The notes below the pieces were generated by a model, which saw only the letters and a list, made by a program, of their open reading frames with translations, was not told where the DNA came from and searched no databases. Both the position numbers and the translations under genes were made by a program. From JANLYC01 sp963750495 (GTDB taxonomy: Bacteria; Actinomycetota; Actinomycetes; Propionibacteriales; Nocardioidaceae), in the NCBI GenBank assembly GCA_963750495.1, contig CAVVQV010000004.1:248001-312000 (forward strand): a DNA stretch of 64,000 bases, in the 5' to 3' direction. Positions 42,092-50,979 of this stretch are shown piece by piece (within the stretch, counting starts at the first letter, position 1; the number at the start of each line of letters is the position of its first letter).

Positions 42092-45000
42092 ATGAGCACC
42101 GACACCTCCGCAGACAGCCCTGGCACCACGCCGGAGCGCGGTTACCGCGCCGTACCGCCCCAGATCGACCTGCCGGCCATGGAGCGCGAGATCCTGGCGT
42201 TCTGGCACGAGCACGACACCTTCCAGTCCTCACTCGAGCAGACCGCCGACGGACCACGGTGGACGTTCTACGAGGGTCCGCCCACCGCCAACGGCCGGCC
42301 GGGCACCCACCATGTCGAGGCGCGGGTCTTCAAGGACGTCTTCCCCCGCTTCCGGACCATGCAGGGCTACCGCGTGGACCGCAAGGCGGGCTGGGACTGC
42401 CAGGGACTGCACGTCGAGGTCGGTGTCGAGAAGGAGCTCGGCGTCTCTGGCAAGCAGCAGATCGAGGCCTACGGCATCGCCGAGTTCAACGCAAAGTGCC
42501 GTGAGTCCGTCCAGCGCTCGACCGGCGAGTTCGAGGAGATGACCGAGCGGATGGGCTACTGGGTCGACATGTCCCAGGCCTACCGCACGATGGACGCCTC
42601 GTACATCCAGAGCGTGTGGTGGTCGCTGAAGCAGATCTTCGACCGTGGCCTGCTGTACGAGGCGCACCGCATCACGCCGTACTGCTCCCGTTGCGAGACC
42701 GGGCTGTCCGACCACGAGCTCGGCCAGCCCGGCGGCTACGAGACAGTGGTCGACCCGTCTGTCTATGTCCGGCTGCCGCTCACCTCCGGGCCGTACGCCG
42801 GGCAGGCAGCGCTGCTCGTCTGGACGACGACCCCGTGGACCCTGGTGTCCAACACCGCAGTGGCGGTCAACCCCGACGTCGAGTACGTCGTCGCGACGGA
42901 CGGCGTCGAGACCCTGCTCGTCGCACAGCCGCTCTTCGAGGAAGTTCTCGGCGAGGGATGGACTGTCCGGGACCGCGTCACCGGCCGCGACATGGAGCGC
43001 TGGAGCTACGCACGTCCGCTCGACCTCGTGGACTTCCCGGTCGGTGCGCCCGCGCACTTCGTCGTGCTCGCCGACTACGTCACGACCGAGGACGGCACCG
43101 GCCTCGTCCACCAATCCCCCGCGTTCGGCGAGCACGACATGACGGTCAGCAAGGCCTACGGTCTGCCCATCGTCAACCCCGTACGCCGCGACGGCCACTT
43201 CGAAGACGACGTCCGCCTCGTCGGCGGCCAGTTCTTCAAGCACGCCGACACCGACCTCGTCCGGGAGCTGGAGACCCGCGGTCTGCTGTTCAGGCACGTG
43301 GCGTACGAGCACTCCTACCCGCACTGCTGGCGTTGCCACACGCCGCTGATGTACTACGCCTTGCCCGCCTGGTACATCCGAACCACCGCGGTCAAGGACG
43401 CCCTGCTCCGGGAGAACGAGAAGACCGCGTGGTACCCCGACACCATCAAGTGGGGTCGGTATGGCGACTGGCTCAACAACAACGTCGACTGGTCACTGTC
43501 GCGCACCCGCTACTGGGGAACGCCATTGCCCATCTGGCGCTGCGGCGAGGACCACCTCACCTGCGTGGGCTCGCTGGCCGAGCTCGGTGAGCTGGCCGGG
43601 CGCAACCTGAGCGACACGGACCCCCACCGCCCGTACGTCGACGACATCGTCCTGCCGTGCCCTGAGTGCGGCGGCGAGGCCCACCGCGTCACGGAGGTCA
43701 TCGATGCCTGGTACGACTCCGGATCGATGCCGTTCGCACAGTGGGGCTACCCGTACGCCCCCGGCTCCGTCGAGCAGTTCGCCGCCGCCTACCCGGCCCA
43801 GTTCATCTGTGAGGCGATCGATCAGACGCGCGGTTGGTTCTACTCCCTGATGGCGGTCGGGACGCTCCTGTTCGACAGGTCGTCCTACGAGAACGTCGTG
43901 TGCCTGGGCCTCCTGCTTGCCGAGGACGGCCGCAAGATGTCCAAGCATCTCGGCAACATCCTCGAGCCGATGCCCCTGATGGACGAGCACGGCGCCGACG
44001 CCGTGCGCTGGTTCATGTGCGCATCGGGCTCACCGTGGGCGGCCCGCCGGGTGGGCAACTCGACCTTGCAGGAGATCGTCCGCAAGGTGCTGCTGACCTA
44101 CTGGAACACCGTCGCCTTCCAAGCGCTGTACGCCAGGACCAACGGGTGGACGCCAGACCAGTCGGCGCCTGCGCCCGACCGACGACCGGTGCTCGACCGC
44201 TGGCTGCTGTCGCAGCTGAACCGCCTGACCCGCGATGTGACGACGGCCCTGGAGGACTTCGACACCCAACGCGTCGGCGCTCAGCTGGCAGAGTTCGTCG
44301 ACGACCTGTCCAACTGGTACGTCCGGCGGTCGCGCCGTCGTTTCTGGGACGGTGATCCCGCGGCCCTCGCCACCTTGCACGAGACGCTCGAGGTATTGAC
44401 CAGGCTGCTCGCGCCGGTGGCGCCGTTCGTGACCGAACGCGTCTGGCAGGACCTCGTCCGCGCAACCGACCCGGCCGGCCCGGAGTCCGTGCACCTGGCC
44501 AGCTGGCCGACCTACACCGAGGCTCTCATCGACGACGAGCTCGACGCGGGCATGGCGCTGACGCGGCGACTGGTCGAGCTCGGGCGGTCCGCGCGAGCGG
44601 AGGCGAGGGTCAAGACCCGCCAACCCCTCCAACGCGCGCTGATCCCCTCGGCGTCGTTCGAGCAGCTGTCCGGCGAGCTCAGGGCCGAGGTGGCCGCCGA
44701 ACTCAACGTGGGCGTCGTCGAGTCGTTCGCGTCCGCCGGCGACCTCGTCGACCACGTGGCCAAGGCGAACTTCCGCAACCTCGGCAAGCGCTTCGGCAAG
44801 CAGACGCCCCAGGTCGCGGCGGCCATCGCAGCGACGGACGCCGCCGCCCTCGCCGAGAGCCTGTCAACCACCGGGTCGGCCACCGTCGACTTCGAGGGTG
44901 GCGTCGAGGTGAACGTCGACGACGTCATCATCTCCGAGCGACCGCGCGAGGGCTGGTCGGTGGTCAACGAGCACGGTGAGACGATCGCGCTTGACCTGCA

Positions 45001-45268
45001 CCTGACCCCGGAGCTGGTGCGGTCCGGCCTCGCCCGCGAGGTGATCCGGCTCGTCCAGGAGACTCGCAAGAACCAGGGCCTGGACGTCGCAGACCGCATC
45101 GTGCTCAGCTGGGCCGGCGACGGCGAGGCAGCTGAAGCGCTGGTGGAGCATCGTGACCTGGTCGCCCGTGAGGTGCTCGCCGTCCGAACGGACCGCGCGG
45201 ACGCTGCCGGGCCCGACTGGCAGCATGACGAGAACCTCGGCCTGACCTTCTCGGTCGAGAAGGCGTAG
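42092..45268 (+). CDS. ileS: Isoleucyl-tRNA synthetase
   Basis: 1058 aa from ATG 42092 with GAGG six bases upstream; the frame is open further up to 41930, but that would translate the T-box. Class I synthetase: HIGH-equivalent in PPTANGRPGTHH (HHVE at 73-76), editing (CP1) domain with WTTTPWTL, KMSKS equivalent K615MSKH, anticodon-binding and C-terminal domains. The length and architecture match the eukaryote-like IleRS type (IleS2-like), often linked to mupirocin tolerance in bacteria; that classification is tentative. Ends at a bidirectional terminator. Confidence 0.94.
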   Translation: MSTDTSADSPGTTPERGYRAVPPQIDLPAMEREILAFWHEHDTFQSSLEQTADGPRWTFYEGPPTANGRPGTHHVEARVFKDVFPRFRTMQGYRVDRKAGWDCQGLHVEVGVEKELGVSGKQQIEAYGIAEFNAKCRESVQRSTGEFEEMTERMGYWVDMSQAYRTMDASYIQSVWWSLKQIFDRGLLYEAHRITPYCSRCETGLSDHELGQPGGYETVVDPSVYVRLPLTSGPYAGQAALLVWTTTPWTLVSNTAVAVNPDVEYVVATDGVETLLVAQPLFEEVLGEGWTVRDRVTGRDMERWSYARPLDLVDFPVGAPAHFVVLADYVTTEDGTGLVHQSPAFGEHDMTVSKAYGLPIVNPVRRDGHFEDDVRLVGGQFFKHADTDLVRELETRGLLFRHVAYEHSYPHCWRCHTPLMYYALPAWYIRTTAVKDALLRENEKTAWYPDTIKWGRYGDWLNNNVDWSLSRTRYWGTPLPIWRCGEDHLTCVGSLAELGELAGRNLSDTDPHRPYVDDIVLPCPECGGEAHRVTEVIDAWYDSGSMPFAQWGYPYAPGSVEQFAAAYPAQFICEAIDQTRGWFYSLMAVGTLLFDRSSYENVVCLGLLLAEDGRKMSKHLGNILEPMPLMDEHGADAVRWFMCASGSPWAARRVGNSTLQEIVRKVLLTYWNTVAFQALYARTNGWTPDQSAPAPDRRPVLDRWLLSQLNRLTRDVTTALEDFDTQRVGAQLAEFVDDLSNWYVRRSRRRFWDGDPAALATLHETLEVLTRLLAPVAPFVTERVWQDLVRATDPAGPESVHLASWPTYTEALIDDELDAGMALTRRLVELGRSARAEARVKTRQPLQRALIPSASFEQLSGELRAEVAAELNVGVVESFASAGDLVDHVAKANFRNLGKRFGKQTPQVAAAIAATDAAALAESLSTTGSATVDFEGGVEVNVDDVIISERPREGWSVVNEHGETIALDLHLTPELVRSGLAREVIRLVQETRKNQGLDVADRIVLSWAGDGEAAEALVEHRDLVAREVLAVRTDRADAAGPDWQHDENLGLTFSVEKA

Positions 45269-45297
45269 CGGCCCGGCCGAGCCTGTTCACCGCAAAC

Positions 45298-45337
45298 CGA
45301 AGCCCCGGTCACCTCGTGAGAGGTGACCGGGGCTTCG
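45298..45337. terminator. Bidirectional intrinsic terminator between ileS and divIVA
   Basis: Perfect 18-bp stem (45298-45315 with 45320-45337) with a GTGA tetraloop, between two convergent genes; the + strand continues with TTGGTCCTT. Confidence 0.88.
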
Positions 45338-45407
45338 TTGGTCCTTGACTAGCACTCGGCTGGTTGGTTGAGCCGGATCCAGTGACTTCGTCGCCCGGAT
45401 CCGTCCC

Positions 45408-46154
45408 TCAATGCTGCTGCTGGTCCTCACCGAGGAGCTCGCGCAACCGGCGCGGGGTCTCGCCGTCGGCCGACGGCGTGAGCGGTACCTCACCGTCGGT
45501 CTCTCCGTCGAGCGCGCGCAGCTGTGACTGGAAGTACCCCTTCAGCCGGCTGCGGTACTCGCGCTCGAAGGCACGCAGGTCCTCGAGCTCGCGGGCCAGG
45601 TTGTCCTTGTCGCGCTCGAGCTGACCGAACAGCTGCGCACGGCGCTCGGACGTCTCGGAGTCGAGCTTCTCGGCCCTCGTTCGGGCGTCGGACTCGAGCC
45701 GCTCCGCCTTGGACTTCGAGTCGGCCTCGAGCCGCTCGGACTTGATCCGCGCTTCTCCGAGGATCTTGTCGGCCTCGTTCTTGGCCTCGCTGACCAGCTG
45801 ATCGGCGTTGTGCGTCGCGATCTCGAGCAATCGAGCCGCTGCACTTGACGCCTCGGGCACCGTGCTGACGCTCGGAAGGGCGGGCACGGCCGCGACCACG
45901 GGCTCGGGCTCCTTGACAGGCTCGGGCACAGGTTCGGGCTTGGGCGTCTCACGCAGGGCCGGCGCGGGTGTGCCTGGTGCGGAGGTCGATGCCGTCGCCA
46001 GCTTCTGACGGAGGTCGTCGTTCTCCTGGTGCAGGCGCGTGAGCTCGACCTCGACCTCATCGAGGAACTGGTCGACCTCACCCATGTCGTAACCCTCACG
46101 CAGACGAACGGGCGTGAACGTCTTCTTGTGTACGTCCTCGGGCGTCAACGGCAT
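45408..46154 (-). CDS. divIVA: DivIVA/Wag31-type polar growth protein
   Basis: 248 aa. N-terminal DivIVA membrane-binding domain (MPLTPEDVHKKTFTPVRLREGYDMGEVDQFLDEVE), Pro/Glu-rich linker (~70-100), then a long coiled coil (~115-215) with Lys/Glu/Ser repeats. In actinobacteria DivIVA marks the pole and directs tip wall synthesis; conserved end of the dcw region. SD GAGGTGA before ATG. Confidence 0.94.
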   Translation of the reverse strand: MPLTPEDVHKKTFTPVRLREGYDMGEVDQFLDEVEVELTRLHQENDDLRQKLATASTSAPGTPAPALRETPKPEPVPEPVKEPEPVVAAVPALPSVSTVPEASSAAARLLEIATHNADQLVSEAKNEADKILGEARIKSERLEADSKSKAERLESDARTRAEKLDSETSERRAQLFGQLERDKDNLARELEDLRAFEREYRSRLKGYFQSQLRALDGETDGEVPLTPSADGETPRRLRELLGEDQQQH

Positions 46155-46319
46155 GAGTTCACCTCAGGTTGTCCAATCTGATCGGTACGTGCGGTGCCAC
46201 GCTACTCCGTTCGGAGCGCGTTGCATCGATCCATTTGCTGTCTCCACTGTCTTGACCGCCGTGTGACACATCCAGTATCCCTGGGTCCCGAGCCACGAGC
46301 AGTGCATCTACGGGTCAGC

Positions 46320-46616
46320 CTATCCGAACAAGAGGACTCGTCGGTTCACGTAATAGAAAACGTAGCAAACGAGCAGCACGAAAAGGACGGACAGGTCCAG
46401 CGACATCCCGCCCAGACGCAGCGGCGGGACGAACCGTCGGAACAGCTTGATCGGTGGGTCGGTGGAGGAGTAGATCAGCTCCATCAGGACCAGGACCGGC
46501 CCTCGCGGGCTCCAGGACCGGGCGAACATCTGCACCCACTCGGCCACCAGCCGCGACAGGATCAGCAAGATGTAGAGCCACAGGACGAGCTCGATGATGA
46601 TGCCGGCGACGGTCAC
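46320..46616 (-). CDS. YggT-family membrane protein
   Basis: 98 aa, GTG start. Two hydrophobic regions (~3-30 and ~72-93) with the YGGT-family segment YSSTDPPIKLFRRFVPPLRLGGMSLDLSVL between. Always found between sepF and divIVA in Gram-positives; thought to help division or osmotic stress, mechanism unknown. Confidence 0.9.
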   Translation of the reverse strand: MTVAGIIIELVLWLYILLILSRLVAEWVQMFARSWSPRGPVLVLMELIYSSTDPPIKLFRRFVPPLRLGGMSLDLSVLFVLLVCYVFYYVNRRVLLFG

Positions 46617-46679
46617 GTATCAACCCTAGACGGTGCGGGACAGCGGTTCTGACCGCGTCGGTGCAGGTGAACGACTCGA

Positions 46680-47177
46680 CTAGCTCTGGTTGAAGAAGCC
46701 GTCTTCGGCGATGCGCTGCTTGTCCTCGGCTGCCACCGACACGTTGGGCGGCGAGAGCAGGAAGACCTTGCTGGTCACTCGCTCGATCGTGCCCCGGGTG
46801 GCGAACACGAGACCAGCAGAGAAGTCGACGAGCCGCTTCGCGTCGTTGTCGTCCATTTCGGACAGGTTCATGATGACCGGAATGCCTTCGCGGAAGTGCT
46901 CGCCGATCGTGCGCGCTTCGTTGTAGGTGCGCGGGTGCAGGGTCGTGATCCGCGACAGCTCGGCCACATGTTGCCCGCGGCGGCGCTCGGCCAGCGAGGC
47001 CACGGTGTTGTCGCGGGCCGGGTGGTTGTCACGCACTGCGTGGACCGGGCGCCGTGCCGGGACCGTCTCGCCGCCGACGTCGTGCTCGTCGTCCTCGGCG
47101 TAGTAGTCGTCCTCGTAGCGGTCGGTGTCCTCAAGCAGGCCCAGGTAGACCCCGACCTTGCGCATTGCACCAGCCAT
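46680..47177 (-). CDS. sepF: Cell division protein SepF
   Basis: 165 aa. N-terminal amphipathic helix (MAGAMRKVGVYLGLLED) that binds membrane, acidic/Tyr-rich linker (~20-75), and C-terminal SepF domain (EARTIGEHFREGIPVIMNL...FSAGLVFATRGTIERVTSKVFLL). SepF anchors FtsZ to the membrane where FtsA is absent, as in actinobacteria. Confidence 0.95.
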   Translation of the reverse strand: MAGAMRKVGVYLGLLEDTDRYEDDYYAEDDEHDVGGETVPARRPVHAVRDNHPARDNTVASLAERRRGQHVAELSRITTLHPRTYNEARTIGEHFREGIPVIMNLSEMDDNDAKRLVDFSAGLVFATRGTIERVTSKVFLLSPPNVSVAAEDKQRIAEDGFFNQS

Positions 47178-47265
47178 GACTTCGGTTCCTCCGCCTCGTC
47201 GTTGACGCAGCAGCCGGGTGCGGTGCCTTCGCGGAATCCGTGCACGGCAACTGCCTGATATGACC

Positions 47266-47973
47266 CTACTCGTTCAAACGGCGCTCACCGAGCACCGCGC
47301 TACCGACACGCACGTGTGTCGCGCCCGCCCGAACCGCGGCTTCGAGGTCACCGCTCATCCCCGCCGAGACGACCGCCGCGTCGGGGTAGTCGGCGCGGAG
47401 GTGTCGGCTCGCGTCCAGGAGCCGCTGGTACGCCGCGTCGGCGTCCCCATGCAGCGGGGCCACGCCCATGACGCCGCCGAGATCGAGCCGACCAGCCGTC
47501 TCGATCGCATGCGCGACCTGTTCCATCTCGTCGGCCGGTACGCCGCCCCGGCCCGCACGCTCTGCTGCCTCGTCGAGATTGACCTGGATGAGGCACGTGA
47601 GCGAGCGGTCGTACTGGTGCGCGCCGGAGTTGAGCCGCTGCGCGACCCGCACCGAGTCCACGGAGTGGACCACGTCGGCGTACGCCGCGATCTTGCCGGC
47701 CTTGTTGGACTGGACCTGGCCGACGAAGTGCCACCGGATGCCGCGACCGGACAACGTCTCGGCCTTCTCCTCGGCTTCCTGGTGCTTGTTCTCACCCAGG
47801 TCGTGGACTCCGAGCTCGATGAGGATCTCGAGGTCGCTGACCGGCCAGGTCTTGGTGACGACCACGACCGTCACCTCGGCCGGATCACGCCCGGCCTCCG
47901 CGGCTGCGGCCGAGACCCGCTGCCGGACCTCGTCGAGACCGCGCGCGATCTCGTGCCGGCGCTCGTCAGACAT
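47266..47973 (-). CDS. YggS/PROSC-family PLP homeostasis protein
   Basis: 235 aa from ATG 47973, overlapping pgeF by 8 bp (ATGTCTGA). Fold-type III barrel; PLP lysine K41 in VVVTKTWP; LGENKHQEAEEK, WHFVGQVQSNKA and GMSGDLEAAVRAGATHVRVG are family marks. Carries PLP but has no known catalytic activity; keeps pyridoxal pools in balance. Confidence 0.94.
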   Translation of the reverse strand: MSDERRHEIARGLDEVRQRVSAAAAEAGRDPAEVTVVVVTKTWPVSDLEILIELGVHDLGENKHQEAEEKAETLSGRGIRWHFVGQVQSNKAGKIAAYADVVHSVDSVRVAQRLNSGAHQYDRSLTCLIQVNLDEAAERAGRGGVPADEMEQVAHAIETAGRLDLGGVMGVAPLHGDADAAYQRLLDASRHLRADYPDAAVVSAGMSGDLEAAVRAGATHVRVGSAVLGERRLNE

Positions 47974-48703
47974 CAGGCCCTCCGCGCCGTACGACGATCC
48001 CTGCGAAGCGACCCGACGCGGCACCGTCCCGACGATAGGAGTACAGGTCAGGCGACTCGCGCGTGCAGACGTCGATGTCGTGCACCCGGCAACCCGCTTC
48101 CTCGAGCTGACCACGCACGGCCGCGCCGATATCGACCGACGGGGTGCCCCACGTGGTGCAGGAGTACGCCGCCGGGACCACCGCCGCCACCTCGTCTCGC
48201 ATCGTGGCGGGAACTTCGTAACACCCGCCGCAGACCCGGGGCCCCATCCAGGCCTCGATCGCCTCCGCGCCCTGGTCACGCATCGTCGCCACCACAGCCG
48301 GCACCACGCCGGCCACCAGACCCGGGCGTCCGGCGTGGGCCACTCCGACCACACCTGCCTTCACATCGGCGAGGACGACCGGCACGCAGTCACCCACGCG
48401 GACGCAGAGCGCGACGTCGGGCGAGGTGGTGACCAGGGCGTCGCAGGGTTCGCCGACCGGACCGGGCCCGTGGACGAGCCGCACGTCGGAACCATGCACC
48501 TGCGTCATCGTGGCGAAACCGCTCACCTCGAAGGCGTCTGAGACGGCGGACAGGTTGGCTCGCAGCTCGTCGTCCCGACCTGACGCCGAGCGGCTCAGGT
48601 CGAGGCTGTCGAACGGAGGTTCGCTGACGCCGCCATACCTGTCGGTGAAGGCGACGTCCACGAACCCGACGTCGGACTCGAGCTGGTCACGATGGAGAAA
48701 CAC
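47966..48703 (-). CDS. pgeF: Peptidoglycan editing factor / multicopper-like laccase-domain protein
   Basis: 245 aa, GTG with GGAGGAAAG upstream. YfiH/DUF152 domain: TQVHGSDV, CVRVGDCVPV, GVAHAGRPGLVAG and GPRVCGGCYEV, giving the His/Cys zinc site. E. coli PgeF clears misincorporated residues at peptidoglycan position 1; purine nucleoside activities are also reported. Between ftsZ (27 bp) and yggS (coupled). Confidence 0.93.
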   Translation of the reverse strand: MFLHRDQLESDVGFVDVAFTDRYGGVSEPPFDSLDLSRSASGRDDELRANLSAVSDAFEVSGFATMTQVHGSDVRLVHGPGPVGEPCDALVTTSPDVALCVRVGDCVPVVLADVKAGVVGVAHAGRPGLVAGVVPAVVATMRDQGAEAIEAWMGPRVCGGCYEVPATMRDEVAAVVPAAYSCTTWGTPSVDIGAAVRGQLEEAGCRVHDIDVCTRESPDLYSYRRDGAASGRFAGIVVRRGGPDV

Positions 48704-48730
48704 AGGGGCTTTCCTCCCGGCGGTCGCGAC

Positions 48731-49948
48731 CTACTTCAGGAAGTCGGGGATGTCGAGGTCGTCGTTGTCGTCGAACGGGATCGCCCGCGGCTGGCGTGGC
48801 TGCGACTCCGGGCTCGACGCGTCCCCGGACTGGGACTCCCGGGCCACCGGAACCGGCTGCCGCTCGGCCTCGAGGGTTGCTGTCGTCGTCTTCGAGGCCG
48901 TGGACTGACCCGCCCGGTGGGAGTTCTGCTGTGGCGTGGTGGACGGGACCGGTGCCGCGTCGCGGCGCAATGCCGGCTGCGACTGGTCACGGCGCTTGGG
49001 AGTGCCGCCGTCGAAACCGGCCGCGATCACGGTGACCCTGACCTCGTCACCGAGGGCATCGTCGATCACGGCGCCGAAGATGATGTTCGCCTCGGCGTGC
49101 GCCGCCTGGGACACGAGCGCGGCGGCTTCGTTGATCTCGAAGAGCCCGAGGTCGGAGCCGCCGGAGATCGACAGGAGCACCCCGTGCGCACCGTCGATGG
49201 ATGCCTCGAGCAAGGGGCTCGACACCGCCATCTCTGCAGCGATCACGGCCCGATCGTCGCCGTTGGCCCGCCCGATGCCCATGAGAGCAGACCCGGCGTT
49301 CTGCATCACGGACTTGACGTCGGCGAAGTCGAGGTTGATCAGGCCGGGGGTCGTGATCAGGTCGGTGATGCCCGAGACACCCTGCAGCAGCACCTGGTCG
49401 GCCTGCTTGAAGGCGTCGAGGACGCTGACGTTGCGGTCGGAGATCGACAGCAGCCGGTCGTTGGGGATGACGATGAGGGTGTCGACCTCTTCGCGTAGCT
49501 GGGCGATACCCTCCTCAGCCTGGTTGGCGCGTCGGCGACCTTCGAAGGCGAACGGCCGCGTGACGACACCGATCGTGAGGGCGCCGAGAGACCGCGCGAT
49601 GCGCGCGACCACAGGTGCGCCTCCCGTACCGGTTCCGCCGCCCTCGCCGGCCGTCACGAACACCATGTCGGCGCCCTTGATGACCTCTTCGATCTCTTCG
49701 GCGTGGTCGTCGGCGGCCCTGCCCCCGACGTCGGGATTGGCACCGGCTCCCAGACCTCGGGTGAGCTCGCGGCCGATGTCGAGCTTGACGTCAGCATCGC
49801 TCATCAGGAGGGCTTGCGCGTCGGTGTTGATGGCGATGAACTCCACACCTCGGAGTCCGACCTCGATCATCCGGTTGACGGCATTGACCCCGCCGCCGCC
49901 GATTCCGACGACCTTGATGACCGCCAGGTAGTTCTGCGGTGCTGCCAC
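48731..49948 (-). CDS. ftsZ: Cell division protein FtsZ
   Basis: 405 aa from GTG 49948 (VAAPQNYLAVIKVVGIGGGG). Tubulin-like GTPase: GEGGGTGTGGAPV is the nucleotide loop, NLDFADV the T7 loop. A ~70-residue Ser/Pro/Arg-rich linker precedes the C-terminal peptide DDLDIPDFLK, which binds SepF/FtsW. Divergent promoter region of 224 bp toward the racemase gene, so ftsZ is not simply read from ftsQ. Confidence 0.96.
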   Translation of the reverse strand: MAAPQNYLAVIKVVGIGGGGVNAVNRMIEVGLRGVEFIAINTDAQALLMSDADVKLDIGRELTRGLGAGANPDVGGRAADDHAEEIEEVIKGADMVFVTAGEGGGTGTGGAPVVARIARSLGALTIGVVTRPFAFEGRRRANQAEEGIAQLREEVDTLIVIPNDRLLSISDRNVSVLDAFKQADQVLLQGVSGITDLITTPGLINLDFADVKSVMQNAGSALMGIGRANGDDRAVIAAEMAVSSPLLEASIDGAHGVLLSISGGSDLGLFEINEAAALVSQAAHAEANIIFGAVIDDALGDEVRVTVIAAGFDGGTPKRRDQSQPALRRDAAPVPSTTPQQNSHRAGQSTASKTTTATLEAERQPVPVARESQSGDASSPESQPRQPRAIPFDDNDDLDIPDFLK

Positions 49949-50020
49949 GGCACGTGCCTCTCGCTCTGTGGTCTTCCTCAAGTGAGGAACTGCCAGGTCC
50001 CCGCCGGCTGACAACCCTGA

Positions 50021-50064
50021 CCCTCAACTAGAGGGTTATAGTTATGTCAACCTGGCGCTGTCTA
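50021..50064 (-). promoter_or_regulatory. Candidate ftsZ promoter with inverted repeat
   Basis: Minus strand: -35-like TAGACA (50059-50064), 18-bp spacer, -10-like TATAAC (50035-50040); a TTGACA lies within the spacer. Just downstream is CCCTC-AACTA-GAGGG (50021-50035). The AT-rich patch stands out in this GC-rich region. It lies ~87 bp upstream of the ftsZ start. Confidence 0.4.
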
Positions 50065-50172
50065 AGAAGGTAGGTGTCCACGGGTCTGGCATGGTGGCGA
50101 CACGCCCGGTGAGGAGCAGATTGTTGAACACGTGCCCCTCGACGAACCCCACGGCGCACGGGAAGGGAGATC

Positions 50173-50922
50173 ATGCGACACCTCGGCATCCTCGCCCACA
50201 GTACGGAAGGTGCCGCGCTGTGCTTTCGAGCCTTCTGCCAGGAGGGCTTCCGACAGCTCGGGCCGTACGAGCACCCAGACGTGACGATGGACTGCATCGC
50301 GCTCGCGCGCAGCATGCCGGCCTGGGACAGCGGGGACCACGCCGCCATCAAGGACACACTCGCCACGAGTCTGGCCAGGCTGGCGTCGGCCGGCGCCGAC
50401 TTCTTCGTGTGCCCCGACAACACCGCACACATGGCCCTGGAGGTGACGGGCGACGAGCTCCCGCTCCCGGGACTCCACATCGCTGACGTGGTGGCGGCCG
50501 AGGCCGCCCGGCGCGGGCACACCTCGGTCGGAGTGCTCGGCACGCGATACACGATGGACGGCACGCTGTATCCCGACGCACTCGGCCGCCTCGGCCTGAC
50601 CGGACTGCTGCCACCAGCCGACGACCGCGAGCTCGTCAACACCGTCATCTTCACCGAGCTCCTGGACGGCGAGCTGCGCCTGGAGTCACGGGCGGAGTTC
50701 GTACGCATCATCGAAGCCCTGCGTGAACGCGGCTGCGACACGGTTGCGTTGGTCTGCACCGAGATCCCGTTGCTGGTGACGCCGGACGTCTCTCCCCTGC
50801 CGACGCTGGACTCGACGCGGCTGTTGGCGCGAGCCGCCTTCGACGTCGCGGTGGGGCAGCAAGATCTCCCGACCTGGCGCGGCGGGCCGGTCACCGGGCC
50901 GGCCGTGACAGGCCACGGATGA
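50173..50922 (+). CDS. Aspartate/glutamate racemase family protein
   Basis: 249 aa, GGGAG SD before ATG 50173. Two pseudo-symmetric halves, each with a catalytic cysteine: C80 in FFVCPDNTAHM and C195 in ALVCTEIPLLV, the pair needed for two-base racemisation. Begins GILAHSTEGAALCFRA instead of the usual GIIGGMG motif. Could make a D-amino acid for cell wall or be a related enzyme (hydantoin/maleate type). It runs opposite to ftsQ and ftsZ in the middle of the dcw cluster. Confidence 0.85.
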   Translation: MRHLGILAHSTEGAALCFRAFCQEGFRQLGPYEHPDVTMDCIALARSMPAWDSGDHAAIKDTLATSLARLASAGADFFVCPDNTAHMALEVTGDELPLPGLHIADVVAAEAARRGHTSVGVLGTRYTMDGTLYPDALGRLGLTGLLPPADDRELVNTVIFTELLDGELRLESRAEFVRIIEALRERGCDTVALVCTEIPLLVTPDVSPLPTLDSTRLLARAAFDVAVGQQDLPTWRGGPVTGPAVTGHG

Positions 50923-50979
50923 CCGGGCCCCTCGACCTCGCTGGTGTCCTCACGTCGTTCGACGACGTCTTGCCGCCGA

